64,000 bases of DNA from Cyanobacteria bacterium SBLK (GTDB lineage: Bacteria; Cyanobacteriota; Cyanobacteriia; Cyanobacteriales; Spirulinaceae), in the NCBI GenBank assembly GCA_017746715.1, contig JAGHZQ010000065.1:62001-126000 (forward strand). Direction: 5' to 3'. A program made the translations under genes and the position numbers. Under the pieces are notes generated by a model, which made no database searches, was not told the origin of the DNA, and was given only the letters and a program-made list of their open reading frames with translations. Of the stretch, positions 22,788 to 32,200 are shown piece after piece; the first letter of the stretch is position 1, and each line of letters opens with the position of its first letter.

Positions 22788-24485
22788 ATGACGATTTCAG
22801 TTTCATCGTTACCATTTGTTCGGAGTGCATCGGGTATTGTATCGGGTAATGTTGTTATTGGTGAAAAGCGCTTGACCATTGATGATGTTGCCAATGTTGC
22901 CCGCCATCGCGTTCAAGTCCATCTGAGTCAAAAAGAAGAAGTTCAAGCGCGGGTGCGCGCTTCGAGAGAGTATATCGACAATGCTGTCAAAAATGGCAAA
23001 CCCATTTATGGCGTGACCACGGGATTCGGCGGCATGGCCAATCAAGCAATCGCCCCGGAAGAAGCAGCAGAATTGCAAAGCAACTTAATTTGGTTTTTGA
23101 AAGCGGGAGCGGGCAAGCGCTTGCCCGATGCCGACGTGCGCGCCGCCATGCTCTTGCGGGTTAACGCACTCATGCAGGGTGCATCGGGAATTCGCCCCGA
23201 ACTCATCGAGCGCTTGACCACCTTCCTTAATGCAGGGGTTACCCCCCATGTCTGCGAATTTGGTTCTATTGGCGCGAGCGGAGATTTAGTTCCCCTCGCG
23301 CATATTACAGGAGCGGCGATCGGGTTAGACGAGAGCTTTACCGTTGACTACAACGGTCGAGAAATGTCCGCCCTGCAAGCCTTAGAAATGTTGGAACTCG
23401 AACCCATCGATCTTCTTGCTAAAGAAGGATTGGCGATGACCAACGGCACTTCGGTCATGACGGGAATTGCCTCATTATGCGTTCGCGATGCTAAAGTCTT
23501 GCTTTCTTTGGGAATGGGCGCTCATGCCTTGATGATTCAGGGATTGGGAGGGACCAACCAATCTTTCCATCCCTTCATCCATCAACTCAAACCTCACTTC
23601 GGACAGCGTTGGTCGGCACAAAAAATGGTCGAACTTCTCGAGGGTTCCGAGTTAAGCCGGGATGAATTGGATGGGACTCACGACAATCGCGGTCGTGAAT
23701 TAATTCAAGATCGTTACTCCTTACGCTGCCTGCCTCAATATATCGGGCCGATCGCCGATGGCATCCTCGATGTGGCCCAACAAATGGAAGTCGAACTCAA
23801 CTCCGTCACCGACAATCCCCTGATTGACGTAGAAAAAGACAACAGCTATCACTGCGGGAACTTCCTCGGTCAATACGTAGGAGTCGGCATGGATCGCATC
23901 CGCCATCTTCTCGGACTGCTGGCCAAGCACCTCGACGTGCAAATTGCCCTCTTGGTGGCTCCTGAATTTAGCGGCGGTTTGACTCCTTCCTTGGTAGGGA
24001 ATACAGAGCGCAAAGTCAATATGGGACTCAAAGGATTGCAAATTGCCGGTAATTCCTTGATGCCCTTATTAACCTTCTACGGCAACTCCATCGCCGATCG
24101 CTATCCCACCCACGCCGAGCAGTTCAACCAAAATGTGAACTCCCAAGGATTTGCTTCTGCCAACCTAGCCCGCACGGCAATCGAAATTTTCCATCAATAC
24201 ATGGCGATTTCGTTAATGTTTGCCGTACAAGCCGTTGATTTGCGGACCCATCTGATTGCCGGACATTATAATTCCCCCGAACTGCTCTCGCCTGCCACGT
24301 TACCTTTATACAATGCCGTTCGGGAAACCATTGGCAAACCCGCTTGTGGCGATCGCCCTTACATCTGGAACGACTGCGATCAAGCCTTAAACGAGCATAT
24401 CGCCTTAATTGCTGCCGATATCGCCACCGAAGGCAAAATTGTTAAAGCCATGAAAGATACCCTATCGAGCCTTTCGGGTATCTAA
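22788..24485 (+). CDS. pal: Phenylalanine ammonia-lyase (MIO family)
   Basis: 565 residues, nearly the length of the characterised Anabaena/Nostoc enzymes, and similar to them along the whole length as I recall them. The autocatalytic MIO cofactor triad Ala163-Ser164-Gly165 lies in 'FGSIGASGDLVPLAH'; the catalytic Tyr74 is in 'PIYGVTTGFGGMAN'. The aromatic-substrate selectivity pair is Phe103-Leu104 ('IWFLKAGAG'), the Phe-type pair, whereas tyrosine and histidine lyases carry His there. It should deaminate L-phenylalanine to trans-cinnamate. The upstream GAG-rich stretch 'CTAGGAGAG' serves as Shine-Dalgarno. First gene of a same-strand series with a small ORF, a CoA ligase, a KASIII-like enzyme and an SDR. 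Confidence 0.92.
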   Translation: MTISVSSLPFVRSASGIVSGNVVIGEKRLTIDDVANVARHRVQVHLSQKEEVQARVRASREYIDNAVKNGKPIYGVTTGFGGMANQAIAPEEAAELQSNLIWFLKAGAGKRLPDADVRAAMLLRVNALMQGASGIRPELIERLTTFLNAGVTPHVCEFGSIGASGDLVPLAHITGAAIGLDESFTVDYNGREMSALQALEMLELEPIDLLAKEGLAMTNGTSVMTGIASLCVRDAKVLLSLGMGAHALMIQGLGGTNQSFHPFIHQLKPHFGQRWSAQKMVELLEGSELSRDELDGTHDNRGRELIQDRYSLRCLPQYIGPIADGILDVAQQMEVELNSVTDNPLIDVEKDNSYHCGNFLGQYVGVGMDRIRHLLGLLAKHLDVQIALLVAPEFSGGLTPSLVGNTERKVNMGLKGLQIAGNSLMPLLTFYGNSIADRYPTHAEQFNQNVNSQGFASANLARTAIEIFHQYMAISLMFAVQAVDLRTHLIAGHYNSPELLSPATLPLYNAVRETIGKPACGDRPYIWNDCDQALNEHIALIAADIATEGKIVKAMKDTLSSLSGI

Positions 24486-24531
24486 GTCCCGCCTCGCATT
24501 GCGTCTAGCTCCATATTCTGCAAATCAAACA

Positions 24532-24870
24532 ATGGTACAGCACAACATCTATCTCAAGCCCGCACGCGCACCTTACTTCACTTTTGACGAAAGCGCATTT
24601 CCTCTCAGAGGAGATCGAGCGCAACAACTGCAAGAAATCGGTCGGCAATGTCTGGCGATCGCTCGCTTGAATGCGGAAGATTGGCGGCAGATTGGCATGG
24701 TAATTGCTCCCATCGCAACGGATTCCCTTCACCGTCGAGTTCGTCGTCCATTTTTCCCATCTCTTCAAGTTTTCCCACAAGCCGCGATCGCCATCGGTCA
24801 ATGCTTAAAACTGCTAACCCTTCAGAATGAAGATTGGCAAAACATGACGAATTGGCTCTCTCGCGATTAG
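24532..24870 (+). CDS. Small hypothetical protein within the ammonia-lyase cluster
   Basis: 112 residues from ATG 24532; an in-frame TTG at 24499 would add 11. It lies 46 bases after the ammonia-lyase stop on the same strand. No signal peptide. Two short segments resemble each other ('LNAEDWRQIGMVIA' and 'LQNEDWQNMTNWLS'), suggesting an internal duplication of a helix. No family was recognised. Reverse-strand ORFs of similar length overlap it, so coding status is likely but not certain. Confidence 0.45.
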   Translation: MVQHNIYLKPARAPYFTFDESAFPLRGDRAQQLQEIGRQCLAIARLNAEDWRQIGMVIAPIATDSLHRRVRRPFFPSLQVFPQAAIAIGQCLKLLTLQNEDWQNMTNWLSRD

Positions 24871-25045
24871 ATATAAAGAGAGCAAGAAATTCGGACAAAT
24901 TTTCACAGAGGAGCGATCGCCATTGGGGTACAAGAGAGCGATCGCCGAGTTACCAAGTTCAGAGTTCGCCTTGAGTCCGAATTTACCAAGATCGCCGCAA
25001 AACGCGATCGTCATGCTATCCAATAAAAACCTGGGGGTGTTACCA

Positions 25046-26587
25046 ATGGTTATGAATATTGCTCAAAACGTCGAACGAGGCGCAAAATTTGTTCCTAACA
25101 AATCTGCAATTCTGTTTGAGGGCAAAACCTTTACTTATCAAGAATTAAACGAGCGAGTCAATCGTGCGGCCACCGGTTTGCGCGCTCTAGATGTGAAGAA
25201 GGGCGATCGCGTAGCCCTCTTTCTGCCCAATATTCCCGAATTCATCATTGCCTATCTCGGCATTCAAAAGTTAGGGGCGATCGCGGTTTCCATCAGTGCC
25301 GCCCTTAAAAGCGATGAAGTTAAATTTATTCTCAACGACTGTACGGCTTCGGTTATCGTGACCACCGCAGAACTCGTCCAACACGTTCCCGCCGACGATC
25401 TCGCCTATCTCGAACACATTCTCATTGCCGAAGGAGAAGCGACAACCGGCCAATCTCTCCACGATTTAATGGCCGCTTCTTCTCCCGACTTGCAAGCCGA
25501 GAAAATGGAGCGAGACGATCCGGCAGCCATTCTCTACACTTCGGGAACGACGGGTTTTCCTAAAGGGGCAGTTTTGAGCCATGCCAACGTTATCTCGAAC
25601 ATGTATTCCGTCAATTATTCTTGCGGCATGCGTCACGATGACAAGCTCTTACTTTATCTCCCCCTCTTCCATTGCTTCGGGCAAAATTTCATTCTCAATG
25701 CGGGTTTGAATGCTTGCTCTACCATTGTTTTGCAACGGCGTTTCGTCCCGGAAAAGGTCTTTGAAGCCATTACGACAGAAAAGATCACCATGTTCTTTGG
25801 GGTGCCGACAGTGTTCATCCGCATGTTGGAAATGTTCCCCGACTACGACTTCAGTTCCATTCGCTTCAACTTCAGTGCAGCGGCTCCGATGAGTCCGGAA
25901 ATCGTGCGTCGCTGGCAGCAAAAACACGGTCACGTTATCTATGAAGGATATGGATTAACCGAGACATCTCCTTTTGCGTCCTACAATCATCCCATGCAGT
26001 ATAAGTTTGGTTCTGTGGGAATGCCCATTCCCAATGTGGAAATGAAGGTCGTCGATGAAAACGACAATGAAGTTCCGTTAGGAGAAATTGGCGAACTGGT
26101 CATTCGCGGTCCGAATGTGATGCTCGGTTATTGGAATCGTCCGGAAGCGACAGCAAAAGCAATTAAAAATGGTTGGTTTTATAGCGGCGATATGGGTTGG
26201 ATGGACGAAGACGGCTATTTTTATATCGCCGATCGTCTCAAGGATATGATCAATCTTTCTGGATTTAAGGTCTATCCCAGCGAAGTCGAGCGGGTGTTTT
26301 ATCAGCATCCGGCAGTTGCAGAAGTCGCCGTTTATGGCGTTCCCCACCCGACGCGGGGAGAAATGGTCAAAGCCAGCGTGCGCCTTAAAGAAGGATGTTC
26401 CGTAACGGTGGAAGAATTGCGGGAGTTTTGCGAACAACGGATGGCAAATTATAAAGTGCCTCGGGCGATCGAATTCGTCGAGTCTTTCCCCAAAAACCCC
26501 ACGGGCAAAATTTTGAAGCGGGTTTTGCGGCAACGGAATATTTATAAGGTTGCCAGCAAAAATGTCCCGGCTGCCATCGCTAACTAG
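25046..26587 (+). CDS. AMP-dependent acyl-CoA ligase (fatty acyl- or cinnamoyl-CoA ligase type)
   Basis: 513 residues from ATG 25046, preceded by a GGGGGTG Shine-Dalgarno; in-frame upstream starts exist at 25013 and 24923, and the latter adds HIP1-rich sequence unlike a protein. ANL-superfamily motifs: P-loop 'ILYTSGTTGFPKGAV', 'YGLTETSP', 'YSGDMG', hinge 'DRLKDMINLSGFKVYP' and the catalytic Lys in 'NPTGKILKRVLR'. It activates a carboxylic acid with ATP and transfers it to CoA (or a carrier). The general architecture is FadD/4CL-like. Placed after phenylalanine ammonia-lyase, trans-cinnamate is the obvious candidate substrate, but a fatty acid cannot be excluded from sequence alone. Confidence 0.88.
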   Translation: MVMNIAQNVERGAKFVPNKSAILFEGKTFTYQELNERVNRAATGLRALDVKKGDRVALFLPNIPEFIIAYLGIQKLGAIAVSISAALKSDEVKFILNDCTASVIVTTAELVQHVPADDLAYLEHILIAEGEATTGQSLHDLMAASSPDLQAEKMERDDPAAILYTSGTTGFPKGAVLSHANVISNMYSVNYSCGMRHDDKLLLYLPLFHCFGQNFILNAGLNACSTIVLQRRFVPEKVFEAITTEKITMFFGVPTVFIRMLEMFPDYDFSSIRFNFSAAAPMSPEIVRRWQQKHGHVIYEGYGLTETSPFASYNHPMQYKFGSVGMPIPNVEMKVVDENDNEVPLGEIGELVIRGPNVMLGYWNRPEATAKAIKNGWFYSGDMGWMDEDGYFYIADRLKDMINLSGFKVYPSEVERVFYQHPAVAEVAVYGVPHPTRGEMVKASVRLKEGCSVTVEELREFCEQRMANYKVPRAIEFVESFPKNPTGKILKRVLRQRNIYKVASKNVPAAIAN

Positions 26588-26814
26588 TCATAACATAAAA
26601 TGTTCGGTTTTTTCCTATAGGTAAGAAGTTAGGAAAAATCACCTCTTCTTTCCGATTAGGAAGAGAGAAAAGTGCAATATTGAAAAGTGACAATGACAAT
26701 TGCACTCGCTCCTCCCCATTCATCGGAAAATACTCTCCCTCATTGAGAAAACGGAGATTTCACTGTCCGAAACATCAAGAAATAATGACTGACAATCAGG
26801 AGACTACTATCATT

Positions 26815-27933
26815 ATGCCCACTCAAAAAGCTGTAGGAATTCGTTCGATCGCTGTAAGTTTTCCGAAGACAATTCGCACGAATGATTATTGGAAAGAGCG
26901 CTATCCCGAAATGGTCGAGCAGGCAGAACAAAAGAACTTTGGCAAACTGTTTTCCGTTCGCCAATCCCAGCCGACGGACGAATATACGAAAGCCATGCTT
27001 CCTTATATTCAAGATCCTTTTCGGGGTGGTGTCGAACGGCGAATTTTGGGACCGGGAGAATCTTCTTTGACTTTGGAATATCAAGCCGCATCCGATGCGC
27101 TGAGTGCAGCAGAAATGTCTGTTGAAGATGTAGATTTGATGTTAGTTGCCTCTCTTTTTCCCGAAGATATTGCTCCAGGCAATGCCTCTTTTCTCGCTCG
27201 AGATCTCGGCTTGCGCGGAGCCGCGTGGAATATTGAATCCACTTGTTCGAGTGCTTTGGTAACGTTACAGTCCGCCGAAGCCATGGTGCGATCGGGCTTG
27301 TATCGCAATGTATTGGTTGTCGTGTCTACAACCTACAGCCGTTTTGCCGACGAAGACGATACTTTGTCTTGGTTTTTCGGCGATGGTGCTGGAGCCGTCG
27401 TCATTAGCGAACTCGAACAAGAAAATCAAGGAATCATCTGCTCGAAAATTTTACATACCGGCGAGACCTGCGGTGCAGTATTTAATGAATTTTTACCCAA
27501 AGGCGATAAAACGAAGGTTTGCATTCGCATTCAAGGCTCCAAAGTGATCCGAGAAAGTGCTAAATTTATTAAGGCAGGTTGTGAAGGGGTTTTGAAGACT
27601 GCAGGTTTAACCTTAAATGATGTAGATTTCTTTTCATTCAATACTGCATCGGCTTGGTACGTTGATTTCTGCCAAAATTTATTGGGTATCGATCCAGAAA
27701 AAACGCTTAATTTACATCCTCGCTACTCAAACATTGGTGCGGTTTTGGCACTGGCTAATTTGTACCACGGCGCTCAAATGGGCAAATTGCGCGAGAATGA
27801 TGTGGCTTTAGTTTCAACTTGGGGCGCATCGGGTACAGCTGGAGCAATGTTAATGCGTTGGGGTAAAGTGGCTTTGGGTCCTGCTCCCGCTCTACCCCTT
27901 AGCGAACGAAAAGTTTTGGCAGCAGTGGGCTAA
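26815..27933 (+). CDS. KASIII-like ketosynthase/thiolase-fold enzyme with altered triad
   Basis: 372 residues from ATG 26815, chosen because AGGAG stands about 12 bases upstream and the family-like start 'GIRSIAVSFPKT' follows; in-frame ATG 26785 and TTG 26680 are alternatives. The nucleophile is Cys144 in 'NIESTCSSALVTLQSAE'. 'FFGDGAGAVVISE' (187-199) is the usual KASIII block, and Asn306 lies in 'RYSNIGAVLALANLYHG'. Where FabH has the catalytic His of 'PHQAN', this protein reads 'SFNTASAW', so His appears to be replaced by Asn276. KASIII relatives with altered triads condense or transfer unusual acyl groups. It follows the CoA ligase by 227 bases and probably uses its product. A perfect 30-bp palindrome follows the gene. 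Confidence 0.85.
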   Translation: MPTQKAVGIRSIAVSFPKTIRTNDYWKERYPEMVEQAEQKNFGKLFSVRQSQPTDEYTKAMLPYIQDPFRGGVERRILGPGESSLTLEYQAASDALSAAEMSVEDVDLMLVASLFPEDIAPGNASFLARDLGLRGAAWNIESTCSSALVTLQSAEAMVRSGLYRNVLVVVSTTYSRFADEDDTLSWFFGDGAGAVVISELEQENQGIICSKILHTGETCGAVFNEFLPKGDKTKVCIRIQGSKVIRESAKFIKAGCEGVLKTAGLTLNDVDFFSFNTASAWYVDFCQNLLGIDPEKTLNLHPRYSNIGAVLALANLYHGAQMGKLRENDVALVSTWGASGTAGAMLMRWGKVALGPAPALPLSERKVLAAVG

Positions 27934-27949
27934 ATATCTTGTTTCATAC

Positions 27950-27979
27950 GGGTTATGAATTAAATTTAATTCATAACCC
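27950..27979. terminator. Perfect 30-bp palindrome after the KASIII-like gene
   Basis: Arm GGGTTATGAATTAAA is followed directly by its exact reverse complement, 16 bases after the stop codon at 27933. It probably forms a stem at the mRNA 3' end. There is no T-run, so an operator in front of the SDR gene is the alternative. Confidence 0.7.
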
Positions 27980-28073
27980 ATCGCATCTGCTTGAAAAAAT
28001 GCAAAATTTTGCAATTTGGCATTCTCGCCATACAATTTTGTATATCTCAATGCCTTGAATTAGGAATAATTTT

Positions 28074-28907
28074 ATGGAAAACGAACTGGAACTTGTTAAC
28101 TTAACCTCGACAAATGTATCCGAAATTTATTCCGCTCCATCTCCCCAGCCTCAAAACTCGCAGAGAGAGTTCGATGGCAAAGTGGTTTTGGTAACGGGTG
28201 GGTCTTCTGGAATTGGCCGGGCAACAGCTATTGCTTTTGGTCGCGCAGGGGCTAAAGTTGTGGTTGCCAGTCGTCGCGTCACTGAAGGGGAGGAGACGGT
28301 TCATCAGATTGAAACTGAAGAAGGGGAAGGTATTTTTATTGCGACTGATGTTTCTAAGGACAGTGATGTAAAAACGACAATTGAGAAAACGATAGCAACC
28401 TATGGCCGCCTAGATTGTGCTTTTAATAATGCCGGTGTCATTATTGCTAATGCACTCAGCAATTTTTCAGAAGAAGATTGGGATTGCGTTCTTGATATCA
28501 ATCTTAAAGGGATTTGGCTTTCACTAAAGTACGAAATCCCAGCAATGCTCAAACAAGGAAAAGGGACAGTTGTTAATATGGCATCTATCGCTGGAATGAT
28601 TGGGATTGCAGGCAACGCAGTTTACTCAGCTAGTAAAGGGGGTGTAATTGCCTTAACGCGAACGGCAGCAGTTGAATACGCAAATTCTGGAATTCGCATT
28701 AATTGCATTAGCCCTGGCGTGACCCAGACTCAGATATTGGACGATCTCCCTTCGGATGCGCTCAATGGTTTTATTAATAATCACCCTGTGAAAAGGGCTG
28801 GGCAACCCGAGGAAATTGCTAATACCGTGCTATGGTTGTGTTCGCACAAATCAGCCTTTATGACAGGACATAATTTAGTGATTGATGGAGGATATACCGC
28901 TCAATAG
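28074..28907 (+). CDS. Short-chain dehydrogenase/reductase
   Basis: 277 residues. Classical SDR: cofactor motif 'VTGGSSGIGRATA' (about 41-53), 'NNAG' (116-119), catalytic Ser in 'NMASIAGMIG', and Tyr-x-x-x-Lys as 'YSASKGG' with 'INCISPGVTQT'. 'VVASRR' after the second strand suggests NADP(H) preference. About 30 extra residues precede the domain. It probably reduces or oxidises a 3-keto/3-hydroxy acyl or related carbonyl. It stands 140 bases after the KASIII-like gene, behind a palindrome, so it may have its own promoter. It could be the ketoreductase or dehydrogenase of the cinnamate-derived pathway, or unrelated; substrate unknown. Confidence 0.88.
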   Translation: MENELELVNLTSTNVSEIYSAPSPQPQNSQREFDGKVVLVTGGSSGIGRATAIAFGRAGAKVVVASRRVTEGEETVHQIETEEGEGIFIATDVSKDSDVKTTIEKTIATYGRLDCAFNNAGVIIANALSNFSEEDWDCVLDINLKGIWLSLKYEIPAMLKQGKGTVVNMASIAGMIGIAGNAVYSASKGGVIALTRTAAVEYANSGIRINCISPGVTQTQILDDLPSDALNGFINNHPVKRAGQPEEIANTVLWLCSHKSAFMTGHNLVIDGGYTAQ

Positions 28908-28935
28908 CTTAATTAATCTCAACAGATAAAATTAT

Positions 28936-28991
28936 AATACCTGCCGATAATATGACGAGTTTATCAAGTCAATTATTAGCAGGTATTTTTT
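28936..28991 (+). terminator. Hairpin terminator after the SDR gene
   Basis: Arms AATACCTGC (28936-28944) and GCAGGTATT (28979-28987) followed by TTTT. The loop can pair further (GATAA and TTTATC). This closes the ammonia-lyase region. Confidence 0.7.
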
Positions 28992-29262
28992 ATGAAGCAA
29001 AAAATAATCAAAAAATCTTGAATCTCTCCACTGCTCGTGACGTTGCGGGAAGGTTTGCAAAAAAACTACCGCTCAAAGTCGCTCTCTCCAAACCATTTTG
29101 TTAGAATCAAGAGAACGATTAACACATCGTGCGATAACATCCTAAAGAAAGTATATAGCGATCGGGTGACTGTTCCGATAGATTAATTTTTCTTGGATTT
29201 CACATAATACCCGAAATTCACCTCCCCCAAAGGTTTACCGTCTTGTATTTGGATAAACTCCT
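28992..29262. promoter_or_regulatory. Leader region of the HstK-type kinase gene
   Basis: Gene-free 270 bases. I see no clear promoter or operator; the region presumably carries the promoter of the 1857-residue kinase. Confidence 0.35.
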
Positions 29263-32200
29263 ATGACTCTTACACTAAATTTTCCGGGCTACACAATCGA
29301 GCAAAACCTCTATGAGGGCGTGAAAACCTTAATTTATAAAGGATATAGACAAGCTGACTCCACTCCGATCACCATCAAAACCCTAAGAGCCGAATATCCA
29401 ACTCTCGAAGAAATTACCCGCCTCCGCCACGAATACCAAATTCTTCATGACCTCGATATCGATGGCGTAATCAAACCCCACAAACTCCTCAACGTGCAAA
29501 ATCGTCTGGCGCTCATCTTAGAAGGCTTTGAATCCGTATCTCTCAAACAGTTTATTGTCTCCCATCGAGTCTCGATTGCGGAATTTCTGGAAATCGCGAT
29601 TGCTCTAACCCAAACCCTCGGAAAACTACAAGAAAGTCGAGTCATTCACAAAGATATTAAACCCCACAATATTCTCATCAATCCCGAAACTCGTGAAACT
29701 AAACTGATAGACTTCAGCATTTCCACCCGCCTCGAACAAGAAAACCAAACTTGGAATACTCCCAACCAACTCGAGGGAACTCTCGCTTATATGTCTCCCG
29801 AGCAGACCGGACGCATGAACCGTTCCCTCGATTATCGTACTGACTTTTATTCTTTGGGCGTAACTTTTTATGAAATGCTAACGGGTCAACTGCCTTTTTT
29901 CTCTAATGACCCAATGGAAATTATTCACAGTCATATTGCCAAAACACCAACTATTCTTCACAAACTTAACACGGAAATTCCTGAAGTTCTCTCCACCTTA
30001 GTCGCAAAACTCATGGCCAAAACTGCCGAGAAGCGCTATCAAAGCGCTCGAGGCATTCAAGCCGACCTCGAAGAATGCCACCAACAATGGCAAAACACCG
30101 GAAAAATTGCTAATTTTATCCCCGGAAAACTGGATGAGTTGGGACAATTCCTCATTCCCCAAAAACTCTACGGTCGAAATAGAGAAGTGTTAACTCTCCT
30201 AGAATCCTTCGAGCGCATCAGCGAAGGCGCAACAGAAATGATGCTGGTATCGGGGTACTCTGGAGTCGGAAAAACTCGCGTCGTCCAAGAAGTCCACAAA
30301 CCTATCGTCAGACAGAGAGGATATTTTATTGCCGGGAAATTCGACCAGTTTCAACGAAACATTCCCTATGCAGCATTAATTCAAGCTTTTCAAGACCTCA
30401 TTCGCCAAATCCTAACCGAGAATGCTGAAAAGATTAAAATGTGGAAAGAGCAAATTCTTGCTGCTGTTGGACAAAGCGGACAGGTCGTGATTGAGGTTAT
30501 CCCTGAAGTGGAATTGATTATCGGGTCTCAACCCGAAGTCCCGCAACTAGGAGCATCGGAAAGCCAAAATCGCTTTAATCAAGTATTCAAACAATTTATT
30601 AATGTTTTTGCTCAAAAAGAGCATCCCTTAGTTGTCTTTTTAGATGACTTACAATGGGCAGATATTTCATCTTTAAAACTCATTCAACTCTTAATTACCG
30701 ATCCCGACAATCAATATTTTCTGTTTATTGGGGCATATCGAGATAATGAAGTCAGTCCCACCCATCCGACAATTTTAACGATAGAAGAAATTGAGAAAGC
30801 TGGCGCAAGCATCCAAAATATTGTATTAGCTCCATTACAATTGGATAATGTCACTGAGTTAGTTGCCGATACAGTTCAAGAACGAGAAAAATCACCAATC
30901 TTAGCAGAGCTTTTATTCAATAAAACCCAAGGAAACCCCTTTTTCCTAACTCAACTCCTAAAAACGCTTTACGAAGATAATTTAATCTCTTTTGATTTTG
31001 AACAAGGTACTTGGAGTTGGGAAATAGAACGCATTCAGGCATTTGGAATTGCCGATCTAGGAGTGGTGGAATTAGTAGCAAGAAATATTCAAAAACTCCC
31101 CGAACAAACTCAGAAAGTTTTAAAATTAGCAGCTTGTATTGGCAACCGCTTTTATTTAGATATTCTCGGTATCGTTCACGAAAAATCTTCCCTTGAAACT
31201 GCACGAGATTTCTGGCCAGCACTACAGGCAGGTTTGATTTTACCTTTAAGTAAGGATTACAAGATACCTTTGGCTTTTGATGAACACCAATCACAGTCTT
31301 TATCGTGGGATGAACGAAGAATTTCCTACAAGTTTTTACACGATCGCGTTCAACAAGCTGCTTATTCTCTTATTCTGGAATCTGACAAAAAAGTAACGCA
31401 TTTGAATATTGGTAAACTGCTTTTACAAAAAACAAAAGAAGAAGAATTAGAGGAAAACATCTTTGACATTGTCAACCAACTTAATATTGGCTTGGATTTG
31501 ATAAGTGAATCAAACAAGAAAGAAGAGCTCGGAAATCTCAATGTACTTGCTGGGAAGAAGGCAAAACTATCAAATGCTTATGAAGTTGCAATGAAATATT
31601 TTGATATTGGTGTGGATTTGTTACCAGAAAATGATTGGAAAAATCGGTATGATTTTAATATCGAATTTTACAATAATGCTATAGAAGTGAGTTATTTAAT
31701 AAATGATATTGAGAAAGCAGAAGCCCTATCAAATATTGTTTTTTCTCATGCAAGCTCTCTTCTTGACAAAATCAAAATATATGAACTAAAACTTGAGTTC
31801 TATTTTTCTCAAATCCAACTTGAAAAAGGACTCAATCTAGGCTTGGAAACCCTCGAGCTTTTAAATATAAAATTGCCTAAAAAACCCAACAAGTTGAATA
31901 TTTTAATAGGGCTGATGAAATTAAAATGGCAACTAAGGTTAGTAAAAAAAGATGATGATATCATGAATCTTGCTGTAATGACAGACCCTTATAAGTTAGC
32001 AGCACTTAAAATAATGATAACGTTGATTCCAATTACTTTTACTCTGAATCCAAGTCTTTTTCCCATTATAGTTTTGAAAATGATAGAGATATGTTTAACT
32101 TATGGACTTTCCGAATTATCTGCATTTGCATTTGGCTCCTATGCGATTATCCTCAATGCAGCTTTGGGTGATTTTGAATCAAGTTATCAGTTTGGCTGCC

